Positions 1 through 11,310 of a stretch of 64,000 bases of DNA are shown here, one piece after another. Position 1 is the first letter of the stretch, and every line of letters starts with the position of its first letter. The notes under the pieces were generated by a model, which worked only from the letters and a program-made list of their open reading frames with translations, ran no database searches and was not told where the DNA came from. A program made the translations under genes and the position numbers. The stretch covers positions 76,605,312 to 76,669,311 of the forward strand of contig CM057826.1 of the NCBI GenBank assembly GCA_030068075.1, read 5' to 3'. The DNA comes from Paguma larvata. Taxonomy: Eukaryota; Chordata; Mammalia; Carnivora; Viverridae.

Positions 1-90
1 AGTCATCATCTGCATAGTGCACGATATAATAGCCATTCATGTTTGTATTGACTTTGATCCACTGCACTTCTTCTGTAAGATTGATGACAC
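1..90 (-). CDS. LNPEP: LNPEP exon 12 (partial, runs off window)
   Basis: The minus strand shows an acceptor (ctgtattag) at 91-99, followed by an open frame to the window edge. One base comes from exon 11, so the first codon is a split Gly. The 29 full codons read VINLTEEVQWIKVNTNMNGY then YIVHYADDD. This matches the start of the domain after the catalytic domain in IRAP; the human protein has a very similar stretch ending NGYYIVHYADDDW. The domain is part of the C-terminal half that closes over the active site in M1 aminopeptidases. The exon's donor lies outside the window. Residues would be about 680-709 if exon 1 contributes seven residues as in human. Confidence 0.93.
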
Positions 91-689
91 CTAATACAGA
101 CCGAAGAATGAGAGAGAGAAAGAGGAGATAACAGGGGAAGTAAAAGTATTAAATGGACGTTTTGTTTGTTTCAAAGTTAACATAGGATATTTTTACATTT
201 AATTATTCTATTAAGAAACTAAATGTCTGCCTCCCAGTGCAGTTATTTTAATGTTAGCAAAGATCACCATTTATTTATTTAATAATTATTTATTTAATAG
301 CGAACAGGATAGATATGTCCCTTCTTTCAAAAATCTTACAAGCTAATATAGTCAGGCAAGTAGAATATCATATAAATGTTACTGATGGAAAAAGAAAATA
401 TGGTAATATGTACTTTTGGGGCCCCTACCATTACACATATAAATGTTGAGAGAATTGATAGAAATTTATATAGAACGATTTCAATTAATAAGGAGCTATA
501 AAATATAGGAATACAAAAATATGTTACTATAAAACCTGACTACAAAATCTATGTAGGAATTTTTAAAATCCTTTAAATTACTAATCAAGATATGTCCTTT
601 AAAGCTGGCAACAAAGACTTAGATTTAGTATAATAGTTAAGGGTACACTTCCAGGCATCTTAATATTTACTATTTATTAGAATATAGGT

Positions 690-805
690 CCATGAGCTTG
701 CCATTTTGTTTAATGCTAGTCCCTCAGTGCCCAGAACATTGCTCTTAGCATGCTGTTACTCAACAAATACTTGGTGAATTACTAAATAAGTGAACAAGAT
801 AACTA
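690..805 (+). mobile_element. L2-type LINE 3'-end fragment
   Basis: The stretch contains a diverged form of the common L2 tail: a 'cccagaacattgctcttagc' segment followed by 'caacaaatacttggtgaatt'. It is old and degraded, with no TSD visible. Family assignment is from memory of the consensus. Confidence 0.5.
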
Positions 806-879
806 TGTCATGGCAAATGTTTTCAAAATAAATCTAAATAGGGTTTGAAAGATGTTTACAAGTTTTCCTCCCAATTTTA

Positions 880-954
880 TTTTATTTTATTTTTTAAATT
901 TTATTTAAAACCAAGTTAGTTAACATGTAGGCTAATAATGGTTTCAGGAGTAGT
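880..954 (-). mobile_element. Very short carnivore L1 3'-end insertion
   Basis: About 75 bases resemble the reverse complement of the carnivore L1 3' UTR ('aagttagttaacatgtag', 'ggtttcaggagtag'). They are flanked by near-identical 13-bp repeats, cctcccaatttta (867-879) and cctctcaatttta (955-967). This is a strongly 5'-truncated retrotransposition event with its TSD still readable. Confidence 0.7.
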
Positions 955-983
955 CCTCTCAATTTTAAAGTAAGGAATACTAA

Positions 984-1169
984 GGGCGCTTGGGTAGCTC
1001 AGCTGGTTGAGCATCCAACTCTTGGTTTCAGCTCAGGTCATGATCCCGGGGTTGTGGGATTGAGCCCCATGTAAGACTCTGTGATGAGCTTAGAGCCTGC
1101 TTAGGATTCTCTCTTCTGTCCCCCTGCCCCTCCCCACCAAATGCATGGGCTCTCTTAAATAAATAAATA
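984..1169 (+). mobile_element. Feline-type tRNA-derived SINE (diverged)
   Basis: The head reads gggcgcttgggtagctcagc, followed by the A/B-box region (gctcaggtcatgatc...gattgagcccc), a CT-rich segment and an AAATAAATAAATAAA tail. An 8-bp TSD, aatactaa, lies at 976-983 and 1170-1177. It sits opposite in sense to LNPEP, inside intron 11. Confidence 0.9.
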
Positions 1170-2988
1170 AATACTAATTTTTAAAAGTTATCTAAGAGGA
1201 GTAGAGATAAGGAAAATAATCTACAGTCAGCCAGTCTGCCAGTGATAGCATTGTGGGGTATGTTTCCTGCCAAGACCTTTCCCATACACATTTTAATAGA
1301 TGTAAGATTTCATACAGTGAATAGATGTGCATTTATTTTTATACTGCTTTTTTACCTGCCAGATTTCAATCCCAGCTATTTTTCCATTGTCTTCATAGGC
1401 AACATGAGAATATCTTCATAAAATTCCATTTAAAAACCTACCATGGTTTAACCAATCTCCTATTTGGAAATATGTAGGCTGTCTTAAAAATTTTACTGTC
1501 AAAACAACTCCATATGATGGTTTTTAAATATAAAATGCTTTAGAAACACATTTAAACCCTTTGGTACCTGAAGTCTCAGGGTCTGTCAACTCTGAAAGCA
1601 TGAATTATTAAAATTTATCAAATTCTCTTAATATCTTAGTTACTCCAAGTCTACTGAAACTACAAAGGATGTTTAAGATGGAAAAGACATTCTGATCATG
1701 TCTTAACATGATATATCAGATAATCGGTCTTGTTCACCAAAAAAATTCCATACTAATTTCTGTTTTATTGCTGATACAGCAGCAGATAGGAAAGATCAAT
1801 TACATTAATAGGATTTATTCCTTTTTGTAGAGCAGAATGCAGTTCTAAGGAATAATTGTGATGACAAAGTAGCCGCTCCAGGTTGGAAGCATTTTAACAA
1901 AATGATGATTAATGAAATTAACTTTATCATTAACTGTGGCAAAAATATCGACATTCTCCAGGTTACCAAACACAATTTCCTGTAGAGCTTCTATCAAGAA
2001 AGGATCTTGGGAAGAAGGACTAAAAAGTTCCAAGTCTCCCTTTCCCCAAAAAAGGAGGCAAGAAATGATAAGAATGGCAATTCTTCCACTGGACAGATGT
2101 GGACAATACTGAAATATAGTGTATTTTGGCTGATAAGCAATTTGCCATGTTATAAACTTAGCCAATTCCAGACGGTAGAGAGGAGGAAGGCAGCTGGGAG
2201 TGTACTTGAAATTGTTACTGTCATCTCGATGACAGAATATAAAGCAGTGCAGCCAACAGCACGGAGAGGAGAGTTATCATTTAAAGAATCAACATATTAG
2301 TCTCTTTCGGGTCTTCTGAATGATCCAGAATGAAGGACCTTAAAACCGCAGGTATCAAAAAATAATAGCTTTGCACACAAGGGAGGTAACTACATCCTGC
2401 AGCTCAAAAGTGGATGAGGCTACCCTCATATGTTTTTAATTTATTATAATCATTAACAGATTAAGGGTTCAATTTTCACAGTCCATTGAGTATTAAAAAA
2501 GAGTAACTCCAATCTTATATGGCAGAAGCAGATGAAGTAATTTAGTAGTGATTTTAAAAACCATTTGTCAATGAGTTTTGAAAATCAACTACTGTTTTAA
2601 ACAGAAACATTAAAGCACAGAAACGAAAAACAAGCTTTTACAACAAAGTTGAAAATTTTCGTGTGTGGCTTGCTCCAGAGGGTTAACATGACACGTGCAT
2701 TCAAATTGCATCCCCTCTTGTTCAAAAGCATTCCTTTCTCCAAGACCCCTCTATTCTTTATTTTATTAGGGCGAACAAGGCAAGCTCAAAGGATGGCACA
2801 TGATAAATACCTTAATTATATGCCCTTCCTTATACTTTTTTTTCCAAATGCCTTTCATTCAAAGACAATGACATGTCTTTCAGTTTCAGATAAATATTTC
2901 TGGCACAGTGATATCATGAATGTTTCAAGTTAGATTTAATATAAAGATTTCCTATAGTTAAAGAGCTTAGGTCTGAGTAAGATGTGGA

Positions 2989-3050
2989 TGAGGGAGGGGG
3001 TAGGGAGGGAAAAGGGGAGAGGGAAAAAGGAAGGGAAGGGAGAGGAAAAC
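2989..3050 (+). repeat. Purine-rich G-tract, G-quadruplex-capable
   Basis: The segment has at least four closely spaced runs of three or more G (gggaggg, ggggg, tagggaggg, aaaagggg, agaggg) in an A/G-only stretch. The plus strand is the template for LNPEP, so the pre-mRNA here is pyrimidine-rich. Quadruplex formation is inferred from run spacing only. Confidence 0.6.
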
Positions 3051-3747
3051 ACTATTTTAGTGTAATTTCCTCAATATGCGGCTTGAAAAAATGGCCCCTT
3101 TCAGACTTTCTTATGCACAACAACTATTAATCAATCCAAATTCATGTATGTGGGGAAAAGTGACAAAAATATTGATCAAATATAAATTCCTGTATTTGAC
3201 TGAATGTTATGTACTAAGCAACCCTGGCCTTGCAACACAAAGAAATACACTATAGATTTAACAAACCACCAAGATAACACAATTTACTAAAGTAAAAAAA
3301 AAAAATAGCCTCTATAGTCACTGTCTCTGCTACAGTTTTTTTGAGAATAGAAAAAAAATTAGATGCAATTAAAATAAGAGTGCTTCTCACTGTAGCATTA
3401 GGAATCGAGAAGACTCAACTCTCCTCAGGGTCAACAATTTTTGGTGAGGACTGAACATTTTCAGTGTGGACACTCAAATCCGGAACCGCCAGAAATTAAA
3501 ACACCAGCAGCAAGGGAAGTAACAGTTGAGAAGACAAAGTAACAGACACTGCTTTCATCATCTATTGGCTCAGTTCCTGCTCAGATTAAACCAACTGTAC
3601 TATAGTACATATTGTATATTCTCCTTTATTAAGAATATTTCCAAAAGAAGGGAAAAGAAGATAGCATTTCACCAGGCCTTGAATGTTTTTTTCCTAAAAT
3701 GTTTACAGTGAGATTTGATACTGATAGGCTTTGCTACAAACTAAAAT

Positions 3748-4085
3748 TTATTCATTCAAAAAAATGTTGTGTGCCTACTGGGTGCTAAAGTTGCCAAAGT
3801 GATTCACATAGCCATGACCTCTGCCTTTCTGGAGCTTCCTGGAGCAAGCAATGGGCACACTGAGATCTGAAAAATGAATAGCAGTAAATCGAGGGAGGAG
3901 GAAGGCAAGAGTGTTCTTCCAGTCAAGAAAATAGCATATGCAAAGGCCCAAAGACAAGAGGCAGTATAGCATGTTTGACTTGCCAAAACCACTTTTGTAC
4001 AACAGAAGCACAGAGTGCTAGGTAACGGCTTAGAGAGAAAAGGCTATAGCAGGAAAACATGAGCTAGGCTTTGGGGTGTGAATCA
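3748..4085 (-). mobile_element. L2-type LINE fragment
   Basis: The plus strand reads like a reversed L2 3' portion: 'attcattcaaaaaaatgttg', 'gtgcctactgggtgctaaag', 'tctggagcttcctgg', then 'atatgcaaaggcccaaagac'. It is diverged and without an open frame. Boundaries are approximate. Confidence 0.55.
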
Positions 4086-4870
4086 AAAAGAGTTTAAGAA
4101 TCTCACACACAAACTGAGCTAAAAATTATAGGCAAATAAAAGCAAATTTCTTATTGTACCATTATTTCTAATACTACCAAACACTTATATACTACTGGGA
4201 GGTTTGAAAAATGTCCTTATTGGTCCAAAAAGGGAGATGGGATTATTTGTTCTCTCTTATTTCAGGGACTATCCTTCCAAGGCCTCTTGGGAAGTTTTGT
4301 TTTCATCAAAGAAGGCTGCCCTTCCTTACACCTCTAGCTATGCCATATTAATCAAAGATACATTATGAAATGTTCTTAGCATTTCAAATAATGAGACTGT
4401 TTTAACACTCCACTCTAGTTAAACTGCAATTCAACTGGCACACTCCTATATTTCAACTGGCGTTACAAATTATTACCACGTAACCGAAGGGCAACTTAGA
4501 AATGTATATTAAATCACAAAAGGTAACAGTCTTCATTTCTGAGAAGCATTCGTACAAAGAAGTTCATATATTAACAAAACATTTAAGACCCTAAATATTT
4601 ACTGAGACATTTTTTTTAATAGAGACAAATGGTAAGTCAAGTGTCTACCAGTAAGGAAAGATCAAGTCAAATATTATGTGTATTTTTTTTAAGAAGGGCA
4701 AGATATAAAAATCACTTATACACTAATGGTATCAACTAAGTAAAAAATATTTTAAAAATGAGTAAAAAAAAATCATGATAATAGTTGTGGCAAGGTGATT
4801 TGTTCTCCATTTTCTAGACTTTGTTTAATGTGGATATACCGTGTTTAAAGATTTTTTCAATAACATTAAT

Positions 4871-5095
4871 AACGAACGCTAACATTTATATTGCACATAA
4901 TACATGCCAGACATTATTCTAGGTGCTGCACATAAATTAACTCGATCCTCACGATAACACTATAAAAAAGTACGATCACCGTCTCCACCCTGAGGCTGAG
5001 GGAATGAGGCTCAGGGAGTCACATGAACACCTACAATCACAGGAGTGCACCAGAAAACCTGGCTCCAAAGTACAGTCCATTAGCTACCAGGCTAC
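4871..5095 (-). mobile_element. MIR SINE
   Basis: In reverse orientation it follows the MIR consensus: 'aacatttatattgcacataa', 'tgccagacattattctaggt', 'taactcgatcctcac', then an aggctgaggg/ctcaggg segment and 'aaaacctggctcc'. It is an ancient mammalian-wide element in intron 11. Confidence 0.75.
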
Positions 5096-5845
5096 ACTCC
5101 CCTCTCCAAAATAGAGGCTTGAACACCAGATACAAATTCAAATAAAAAAATCTTCCCTTTTCATGAATCTAGAGTATCACTCACTAATGGTTCCTGCAGA
5201 GCCCACGGTCTTCATATTCTTTCAGGACACTGAGTAAGGGGATACGTGGTGTATCGTAGTGGTATTTAACAAAAGGTCAGAAACTATATTTCAATTGTTT
5301 CTTATAGGCTCCTTGTGGGTCAACATATACAATCTTTACATTTTCCTATCCCCTTCCTTGCAATCATAATTTCTTGCTCATTTTCTTATTACCAAAAATG
5401 TATGCTATGTTCACAGGACATTTTGTAATGCTTACTTACTACAAATCTGGATCATGAATCAACCTTTATTATGTATAAGAATCATTTAAGATCCTTATGG
5501 AAGTGCAGGTGCCCAAGCTCATCCCTACCGACTGGACAGCAGAGCAAATACTTCAAGAGGCTGCTCTACCTGCACTACTTCTTCTTTGTAACAAAAAAAA
5601 TATCTAGGATATAAAAACACAGTGCAAATTTTTATACTTTATTTCACATGAATAAGAATGACTAACTTTATACATGTGACATGGAATCGGTATCACTTTA
5701 GTCATATCTTGTATAGATGACTCACAAAACCAGCTCAGATAGAACGCACTTAGGAAAGTAAAATCTCCTTCTGCTGCTTGGTCAGAGTTTTAAAAAATAT
5801 CTTGTTTTCAATTTCTTCTCAGAAAAGAGTTAATTATAGTCAAAC

Positions 5846-5934
5846 CTGATTTCTTGTCCAGTAAAAATACCAATGGATATTTTGAGTAATTTCTTCCCTC
5901 AGTGACATAGGATAGTGGAATATGCCAGAGATAG
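5846..5934 (-). CDS. LNPEP: LNPEP exon 11
   Basis: An 89-base coding exon with acceptor ctttttacag and donor gtttgac. It completes a split Ser, then encodes YLWHIPLSYVTEGRNYSKYP followed by LVFLLDKKS, and ends one base into a Gly codon finished by exon 12. The SYLWHIPLSYVTEGRNYSKY stretch is essentially the human IRAP sequence. The later part differs (YPLVFLLD here, YQSVSLLD in human as I recall). It belongs to the domain that follows the thermolysin-like catalytic domain. The length is not a multiple of three by itself, so skipping would break the frame. Confidence 0.95.
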
Positions 5935-6176
5935 CTGTAAAAAGAAAATGTTAGAAGATTATTATTCTTTCCAGTATTTCAGTAGGTGCCCAGTTACTTA
6001 CAAATAATTTGTTGGGTCTTTTTTTTTTTTTTTTCTTTTCCTTTTGGCAGGAAGGAGAATTTTTCAAGCTATTTCCAGAAAAACATAATCTTTTTAGGTT
6101 TCTTAAGAGATTGTCATTACAAAATAACCCAGGGGTGCAAAGAGATAGATAATAGGACAAGAAAGCAGGAATGCAC
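5935..6176 (-). other. LNPEP: LNPEP intron 10
   Basis: The shortest intron in the window (242 bases), with GT-AG ends. It holds a 16-base plus-strand T run near 6019-6034, which is an A run in the transcript. I see no repeat element or gene inside it. Confidence 0.9.
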
Positions 6177-6337
6177 CTTGCATCTGAAGGCTGAATTTCA
6201 GGCTTCATATTTAAAAAGTATCTTTCTTGTTGTACATGAAGTTCTTTTCCTTTTCTTTGAACAGTCACTAAAGGAAATCCTTTTTGCAGGGTCCAGGTTT
6301 TCATCATTGTCTTTACATCTAGTGTTTTGTTTGTGAC
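6177..6337 (-). CDS. LNPEP: LNPEP exon 10
   Basis: A 161-base exon with acceptor tttaatag and donor gtgcattc. It encodes 53 full codons, starting VTNKTLDVKTMMKTWTLQKG and continuing through FPLVTVQRKGKELHVQQERY to FLNMKPEIQPSDA, then AG of a split Ser completed by exon 11. The MMKTWTLQKGFPLVTV block is the end of the M1 catalytic domain, where 'W..Q.G.P.V.V' is a family hallmark. NKT is a potential N-glycosylation site. It differs from remembered human sequence at a few positions (for example NQT and VKR in human) but is clearly orthologous and intact. Confidence 0.96.
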
Positions 6338-6574
6338 CTATTAAAACAAAAAAGAACAAATGATTTTTGCTTAAAAACAGAACTTTTCCCTCTTTGCCTA
6401 CCACAGTCTATAAAGGCTATATGTAATGTCAACATAAAAACAGAAGCACAAATATGGAGTTAAATTTTTGTAAATGTTGACATTCACCTTTGGAAGAACT
6501 AATTCTGTGCGAGTGCCAGAAAGCAGCAGCAGAATAAGACATAAACAGGTCGGCTGCCTTGACGTTAAGTTTCT

Positions 6575-6720
6575 CCAGAGAACAGTGGTTAACTGTTTTG
6601 ATAGCCACAGACCCTCTCTCCCAGAAATTACATCAACTTATCTGCAAAATCTAGAATCCAGTGTCCGCGGTTCACAGACCCTCTAAAGCCCACCATCCCT
6701 GAAAGACATCTGGTATCAAT
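6575..6720 (+). mobile_element. Probable hAT-type DNA-transposon fragment
   Basis: The segment 'cagtggttaactgttttgat' with 'cacagaccctctctccc' and a later 'ggttcacagaccctctaaag' resembles non-autonomous hAT elements whose ends read CAGTGGTTCTTAAC and which contain GGTTCACGGACCCCCTGAAG-like sequence. It is diverged; family name not assigned. Confidence 0.4.
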
Positions 6721-7354
6721 GATTAAGAAGACATTTTAGAACAACTATCTCTTTAAAGCAGGCGAGGTAACCTTATGATTCAAACCATTCTTCTAGATGA
6801 CATATGGATTTGAATTGCAAGCAACTAAAATCATTAAGTACCTGGTTTGGTAACCACTCCACTATGGAAGGCCTTACCTCAGTCTCCATGCACCCTTTTA
6901 TTTAAAGCAGAAAAGGATGGAGCAAATCTATCCAAACTCATTGCAATGTGAAGATTACATTTCTCGTACTCTGATCTATTCATTTCTGGATAAGGAACTG
7001 GTAAGGAAACAAGCTTTCCCAAAAGCAAAGCACCTTTGTGTCTTTGAAACAGAACGAAAATGAAGAGGCCAGTGCATAATTTGATGTGGAGGCTGACAAA
7101 CCTGAGAATAATGTTAGGAATGAAGCTGGGATAGGAAAACACTATGGATACAGAACCTGAAGTCAGTCAGAAAGGAAGAAATATATTCTAAATGTCAGGA
7201 GATACTATGAGTATAAAGTAAATAATGTGGCTTTCAATTGAAATGTTACCATATGACAAGACAGAAAAAACCAGTGATTTGGAAGCAACTCTTAAGTAGA
7301 AAATGCAAAGATTGAGATAAGACAAGGAAGGAGAAAGAGTATAGGAAGAAGATT

Positions 7355-7506
7355 TAGAGAAGGAGTTCTTAATTTCAGGACCCCTAAAACTTTTAAATTT
7401 TGTGTGATATTGTGAATATATGTGGTTTTTCTGGGGAATATGTCCAGAATTTTTATCACGGTTTCGAATATGTCTGTGGCCTTCCAAAACATTAAGAACC
7501 ATTGAT
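7355..7506 (-). mobile_element. Probable hAT-type DNA-transposon fragment
   Basis: Reversed, it begins 'caatggttcttaatgttttg' and continues with 'ggccacagacatattcg', like the CAGTGGTTCTTAAC terminus of mammalian hAT miniatures. The plus-strand left end 'gttcttaatttcaggacccc' fits the opposite end. Assignment is from memory of family consensus ends. Confidence 0.45.
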
Positions 7507-8127
7507 CTGATCAGGGAAACAGCAAACTAAAATGCTTGCAGGGGCTGTGCTGCTGGCATACAAGCATGATGGAAGACGGGTTCGTGCACTGCTCTGAAGC
7601 CTAACTCATACCTAATTACACCGCTCGTCAGAACATTTGCAGGCACAACAAAATCCAAACAGCAAAACGATCCAAGGGCAATATTCAGCACATGGCAGGC
7701 AGCTTGTGATACATTCTCTACAAAGATGGCCTTGTAGGAAGCAAGATGGCCACAAACAAGAGGAGGATTTATAGGGCAGAGTGTAGGAAAAAATCATGAA
7801 TGGGAGGTAAAGATGTAAAAGCATAAGAAGAGGAAAACAGATTTTTGAAAAAAAAATCAAATAATGAATATAGTAATATATATTAATTCAGAAAACACAA
7901 CTTTCCGACTAAATAGGAATGGAGACTAAGGTATAGAAAATGGTTATACAAGCTACACACAATCATTTCAAGACTGGTACTTCTTTTCTTGACCTTCACT
8001 TCTGTGTTCCATCCGCCTCTCTTTTAAATATCCTTGTTACCATAGCTTATTTATATACTTGATAAAAATATAAATAGAAGAACTCTTCTCTTTCTTAAGA
8101 ACTAAATAAAGTATCCAGGTCACATAC

Positions 8128-8259
8128 CTCATTAAAACTATCCCACAGATCGTCACTTTTAATGGATGCATAGCTATGATTATGCAGGTAAAAGACAACA
8201 GCATGTTGAAATACATCCTCACTAAGATAAGTTTTCAGCATCAACAAAAGAGAGGCTCC
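8128..8259 (-). CDS. LNPEP: LNPEP exon 9
   Basis: A 132-base, phase-0 to phase-0 exon (44 codons) with donor gtatgtgacc. It encodes GASLLLMLKTYLSEDVFQHA, VVFYLHNHSYASIKSDDLWD and SFNE. It follows directly on the exon 8 segment ending SYFK, giving the M1 signature YFKGASLLLML, in which the Tyr just upstream stabilises the transition state. It forms helices of the catalytic domain. Because it is symmetric, skipping would remove 44 residues without a frameshift. Its acceptor has an unusual pure U tract (see 8260-8279). Compared with human as I recall, it has GAS for GSS and VVFYL for VVLYL. Confidence 0.96.
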
Positions 8260-8279
8260 CTGTTAAAAAAAAAAAAAAA
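8260..8279 (-). promoter_or_regulatory. LNPEP: Exon 9 splice acceptor with 15-base homopolymer
   Basis: In transcript sense the intron ends with 15 consecutive U residues (plus-strand A run 8265-8279) followed by AACAG and the exon. The polypyrimidine tract is therefore a single homopolymer almost touching the AG, and no other pyrimidine run of note lies nearby. Confidence 0.85.
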
Positions 8280-9039
8280 GTGAGAGAGGGGTGGGAAATA
8301 ATGGACTACAATAGGTTTATAGAATTGGCAATCTAATATTCAAAATATAATCATGCTAAGTATATACTTGCACTGTAGAACCTGGTTATAATACACTGTT
8401 ATTTAGTGTCATATAATCAGATGTGAACTATGTTCAAATTGTCCTAAAAAATTATTTTAAGGGACTTGACAAAAGAATAATGGAGTAGATTCCCATGTGC
8501 ACTGATTCTACTATGAGCCATTTTTTGTGGTTTATCGGTTACCGTTTCAGTGTTATGTTAGAAAGCTAAGTGTTCGTGAATGTATCTTTAATAGAAAAAC
8601 ATGTCAAATTTTCTGTGGAACCCCATCTTTATCCCCAATGCTTACAGTACCAGTTGAATTCGTGGGTTCACTACCAGAGACAATAAATAAGCAGAACTCT
8701 CAAAAGCCTCTCTGTTTGGGAGTGAATCAATTTCCAATTTTAGTATATCGTGTTGTTAAAATAGCCAAGATCTCTCTTCTTCCTGCACAGTTACTTCAAA
8801 CATGTTTGGAACTAAGGAATGTGTAGGGAAGGAAGCATACACTAATAATTCAGAATCCAGCACACAACTATTAAGGCCACACTGAACGGATGCCATAATT
8901 TCCAAAAACACCTTTGTGAAGCCTTTCATGATTTAAGATAGAAATATCTTTCTCTATCTTCAAGAGCAATTCGTATCACCTCCTGCATCTGCTATAGATA
9001 TATATTTAATGTATATTTAAATAGATGTATCTTTATTTC

Positions 9040-9835
9040 CTCTTCTAGACTGTGAGGGCAACACTGAAAAGCTCAATTTCAGGGACTAAAACAACAGCTC
9101 GTACACAAAAGGAATTCAAAGAGTCTTTGAATTTCACTTCTGGTAAAAATGTAGCAATATTAAGTCATCAAGATTATCAAATACACATAACTGAATTTAA
9201 TACATATCACCCTCTTCTTTCTATATCATGCTTCATCATGGTGGTACTTGTTCTATAAATATAAGTACTCGTTCTTATTCTCAACAGATCCCTTTCACCC
9301 CCGCATGACCAACTTTCCCTCTCTACTATTAGGTTCCCATTAACAAAATTATGCAACATTTCTCCTTTAAAACAAGTAAAAGATGTCCTTCCTTTCTTTA
9401 ACTCCATGTCTCTTCTAGTTTTCATCTATTTCTTATTTCCCCTCTTTGCAGTAAACTCCTCAAAGATTCGCCATCTCCATTTGCTCTCTTACCATTTTCT
9501 CTAAAGTGATCTTCCAACCATCACTCCGCTAGAAGTGGTTTTTATCAAGGTCACTGGTGAACTTCATGCTGTCTTGAAACCAACATCAATTCCAAGGCTC
9601 ATCTTAACCTGCTAGTGGCGTTTGGTATGGCTGACCGCCCACTCCTCCTTCGAAGTCTTTCTGCACTTAGCCTTGGGACGCACTCTCCCTTCTCCCCTGC
9701 TCCCTGGCCATCACTCTCAGCCTCTCGCTGGATCCACACCTTGCAGGAAACCACCTCATTTTGGTTTAGGGTGGCCCCTGGCATTGACATTTCAGACATT
9801 TTTTTTCTTTTCTAAGTTTACTTCCTAGCTGATCT
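9040..9835 (+). mobile_element. L2-like LINE remnant
   Basis: A C/T-rich stretch with short phrases typical of L2 ('tctagactgtgagggcaaca', 'ttatcaaggtcactggtgaa'). It is heavily diverged and probably composite. Boundaries and identity need a repeat search. Confidence 0.35.
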
Positions 9836-10293
9836 CCTCGACAGATAATCTACATCAGAATTAGGCTTGGAGACTAAAAAACGCAAATAGAATATATCTG
9901 TCGAACACACTTCCCTAATGACACTTACTTGTTCTTGCACACAATACTGGTAAAATATCCAGTGTCCTACTCTTCTCAATTATGTGGGATATTTGCCAGA
10001 TTCCCAATCCTGAAATAAGTAGTTACCATATTGACAGGGGTTAGGTATGCTGTGGAGACCACATGATCGGAAGACATTGAATTTGGGGTTTAGGAGATAG
10101 GGGTCAGAGGATGACAGAGCTCTGTAAGAACAAATCTCGAAGCAACAGTTCTGTATAAGGACAGAACCACAAGTTTTAAAATTTTATTGGCAGATCCAAT
10201 ATAGGCTTTAAAAATCATAGCAGTATCTCTAACTGGAATATATTTAATATAGCCAATTAAACTCCTGATTTCTTATTTATTAACAGCACTACC

Positions 10294-10502
10294 GGGGCAC
10301 CTGGGTGGCTCAGTTGGTTAGGCAGCCAACTTCGGCTCGGGTCATGATCTCACAGTCTGTGAGTTCAAGCCCCGCATTGGGCTCTGTGCTGATGGCTCAG
10401 AGCCTGGAGCCTGCTTCGGATTCTGTGTCTCCCTCTCCCTCTGCCCTTCCCCTGCTCATGCTCTGTCTCTATGTCTCTCGAAAATAAATAAACGTTAAAA
10501 AA

Positions 10503-10535
<33 letters not shown>

Positions 10536-10542
10536 CCCAAAA
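10294..10542 (+). mobile_element. Feline-type SINE with exact 12-bp TSD
   Basis: A full-length copy from ggggcacctgggtggctcag through the CT-rich part to an A-rich tail containing (AAAC)n. The exact 12-bp TSD aacagcactacc lies at 10282-10293 and 10543-10554. It is antisense to LNPEP. Confidence 0.97.
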
Positions 10543-10555
10543 AACAGCACTACCA

Positions 10556-11310
10556 TTTTCCAAGTCAGTCAGGTGTGAACCTGGAAAACACGGCTCCCTC
10601 TTTCTTTACCTGTCTTACCCTATCACTAAATCCTTCAGGAACTTCCCTTCATCGTTTTCTTACACTCATCATTTTTCTTCCACTTTCACTACCACTTCTA
10701 ATTTCATCCTTTTACCACATCATGCTTGGACGTGAACAGCAATTTCCTGACTGTAGGTCTCTCTCCACTTAAATCTATCAGCTGGAACAAATTAGTTTTT
10801 ATAAATGGTAACTTTAATCAAGTAATTCCTCTGTTTGAAAAATCTTCTAAAGCTTCCCAATGCTTACCAAAAAAAGTCCAGATTCCTGATGGCGTTCAGA
10901 ACCTTCTACACTTGCCCCAACCTACCTTTCTCATCTTCACCCTATTCCACTATGGCTTCCACTGCAATCAAGCATCTATCCCCTAAACGAAAATTCCTTG
11001 CCCTTAGTGTTACTGTTTCTCTGTAGACCTCATTCTCCCATCCCTGCCCTCCTCAACACTTCCCATTCCTCTTTATCCACATTCCTTTTATTACTTAATT
11101 TCCTTCAATTTCCATTTTCCTCCACAGAAATTCTCTTCATAAACCTAGGTAAAAAAAGTCTGTACCATTCATTCCACACATATCTCCCCTTAGTGCTTCG
11201 CAAGTACCCGCCATCTAAACTTTGAGTTTCTTGAAGATATGGTTTGTATCCCATGTGATTTGTATGTTTTCTCTGTCCACTGGAGGAATTCATTTATTAA
11301 TCAATTAATC
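10556..11310 (+). mobile_element. L2 LINE 3' region
   Basis: The segment carries L2 3'-end phrasing in order: 'gtttgaaaaatcttctaaag', 'cttcccaatgcttacc', 'aaagtccagattcctgatgg', 'ttctacacttgccccaacct', 'ccactatggcttccactgca', and an ending 'ggaggaattcatttattaat'. It is ancient and has no intact frame. It was probably continuous with upstream L2-like DNA before the SINE inserted. Confidence 0.6.

Larger units (their letters stand above)
91..5845 (-). other. LNPEP: LNPEP intron 11
   Basis: This 5.75-kb intron is bounded by GT at the exon 11 side and AG at the exon 12 side. It holds an L2 fragment near 690-805, a tiny L1 3' fragment (880-954), a carnivore SINE (984-1169), a purine-rich G-tract (2989-3050), an L2 copy (3748-4085) and an MIR (4871-5095). 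The remaining DNA, including about 1180-2980 and 3060-3740, is AT-rich; I recognise no gene or RNA in it. Confidence 0.85.
6338..8127 (-). other. LNPEP: LNPEP intron 9
   Basis: A 1.79-kb intron with donor gtatgtgacc after exon 9 and acceptor tttaatag before exon 10. It contains two weak DNA-transposon fragments (6575-6720 and 7355-7506). The rest is AT-rich sequence in which I recognise nothing. Confidence 0.88.
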
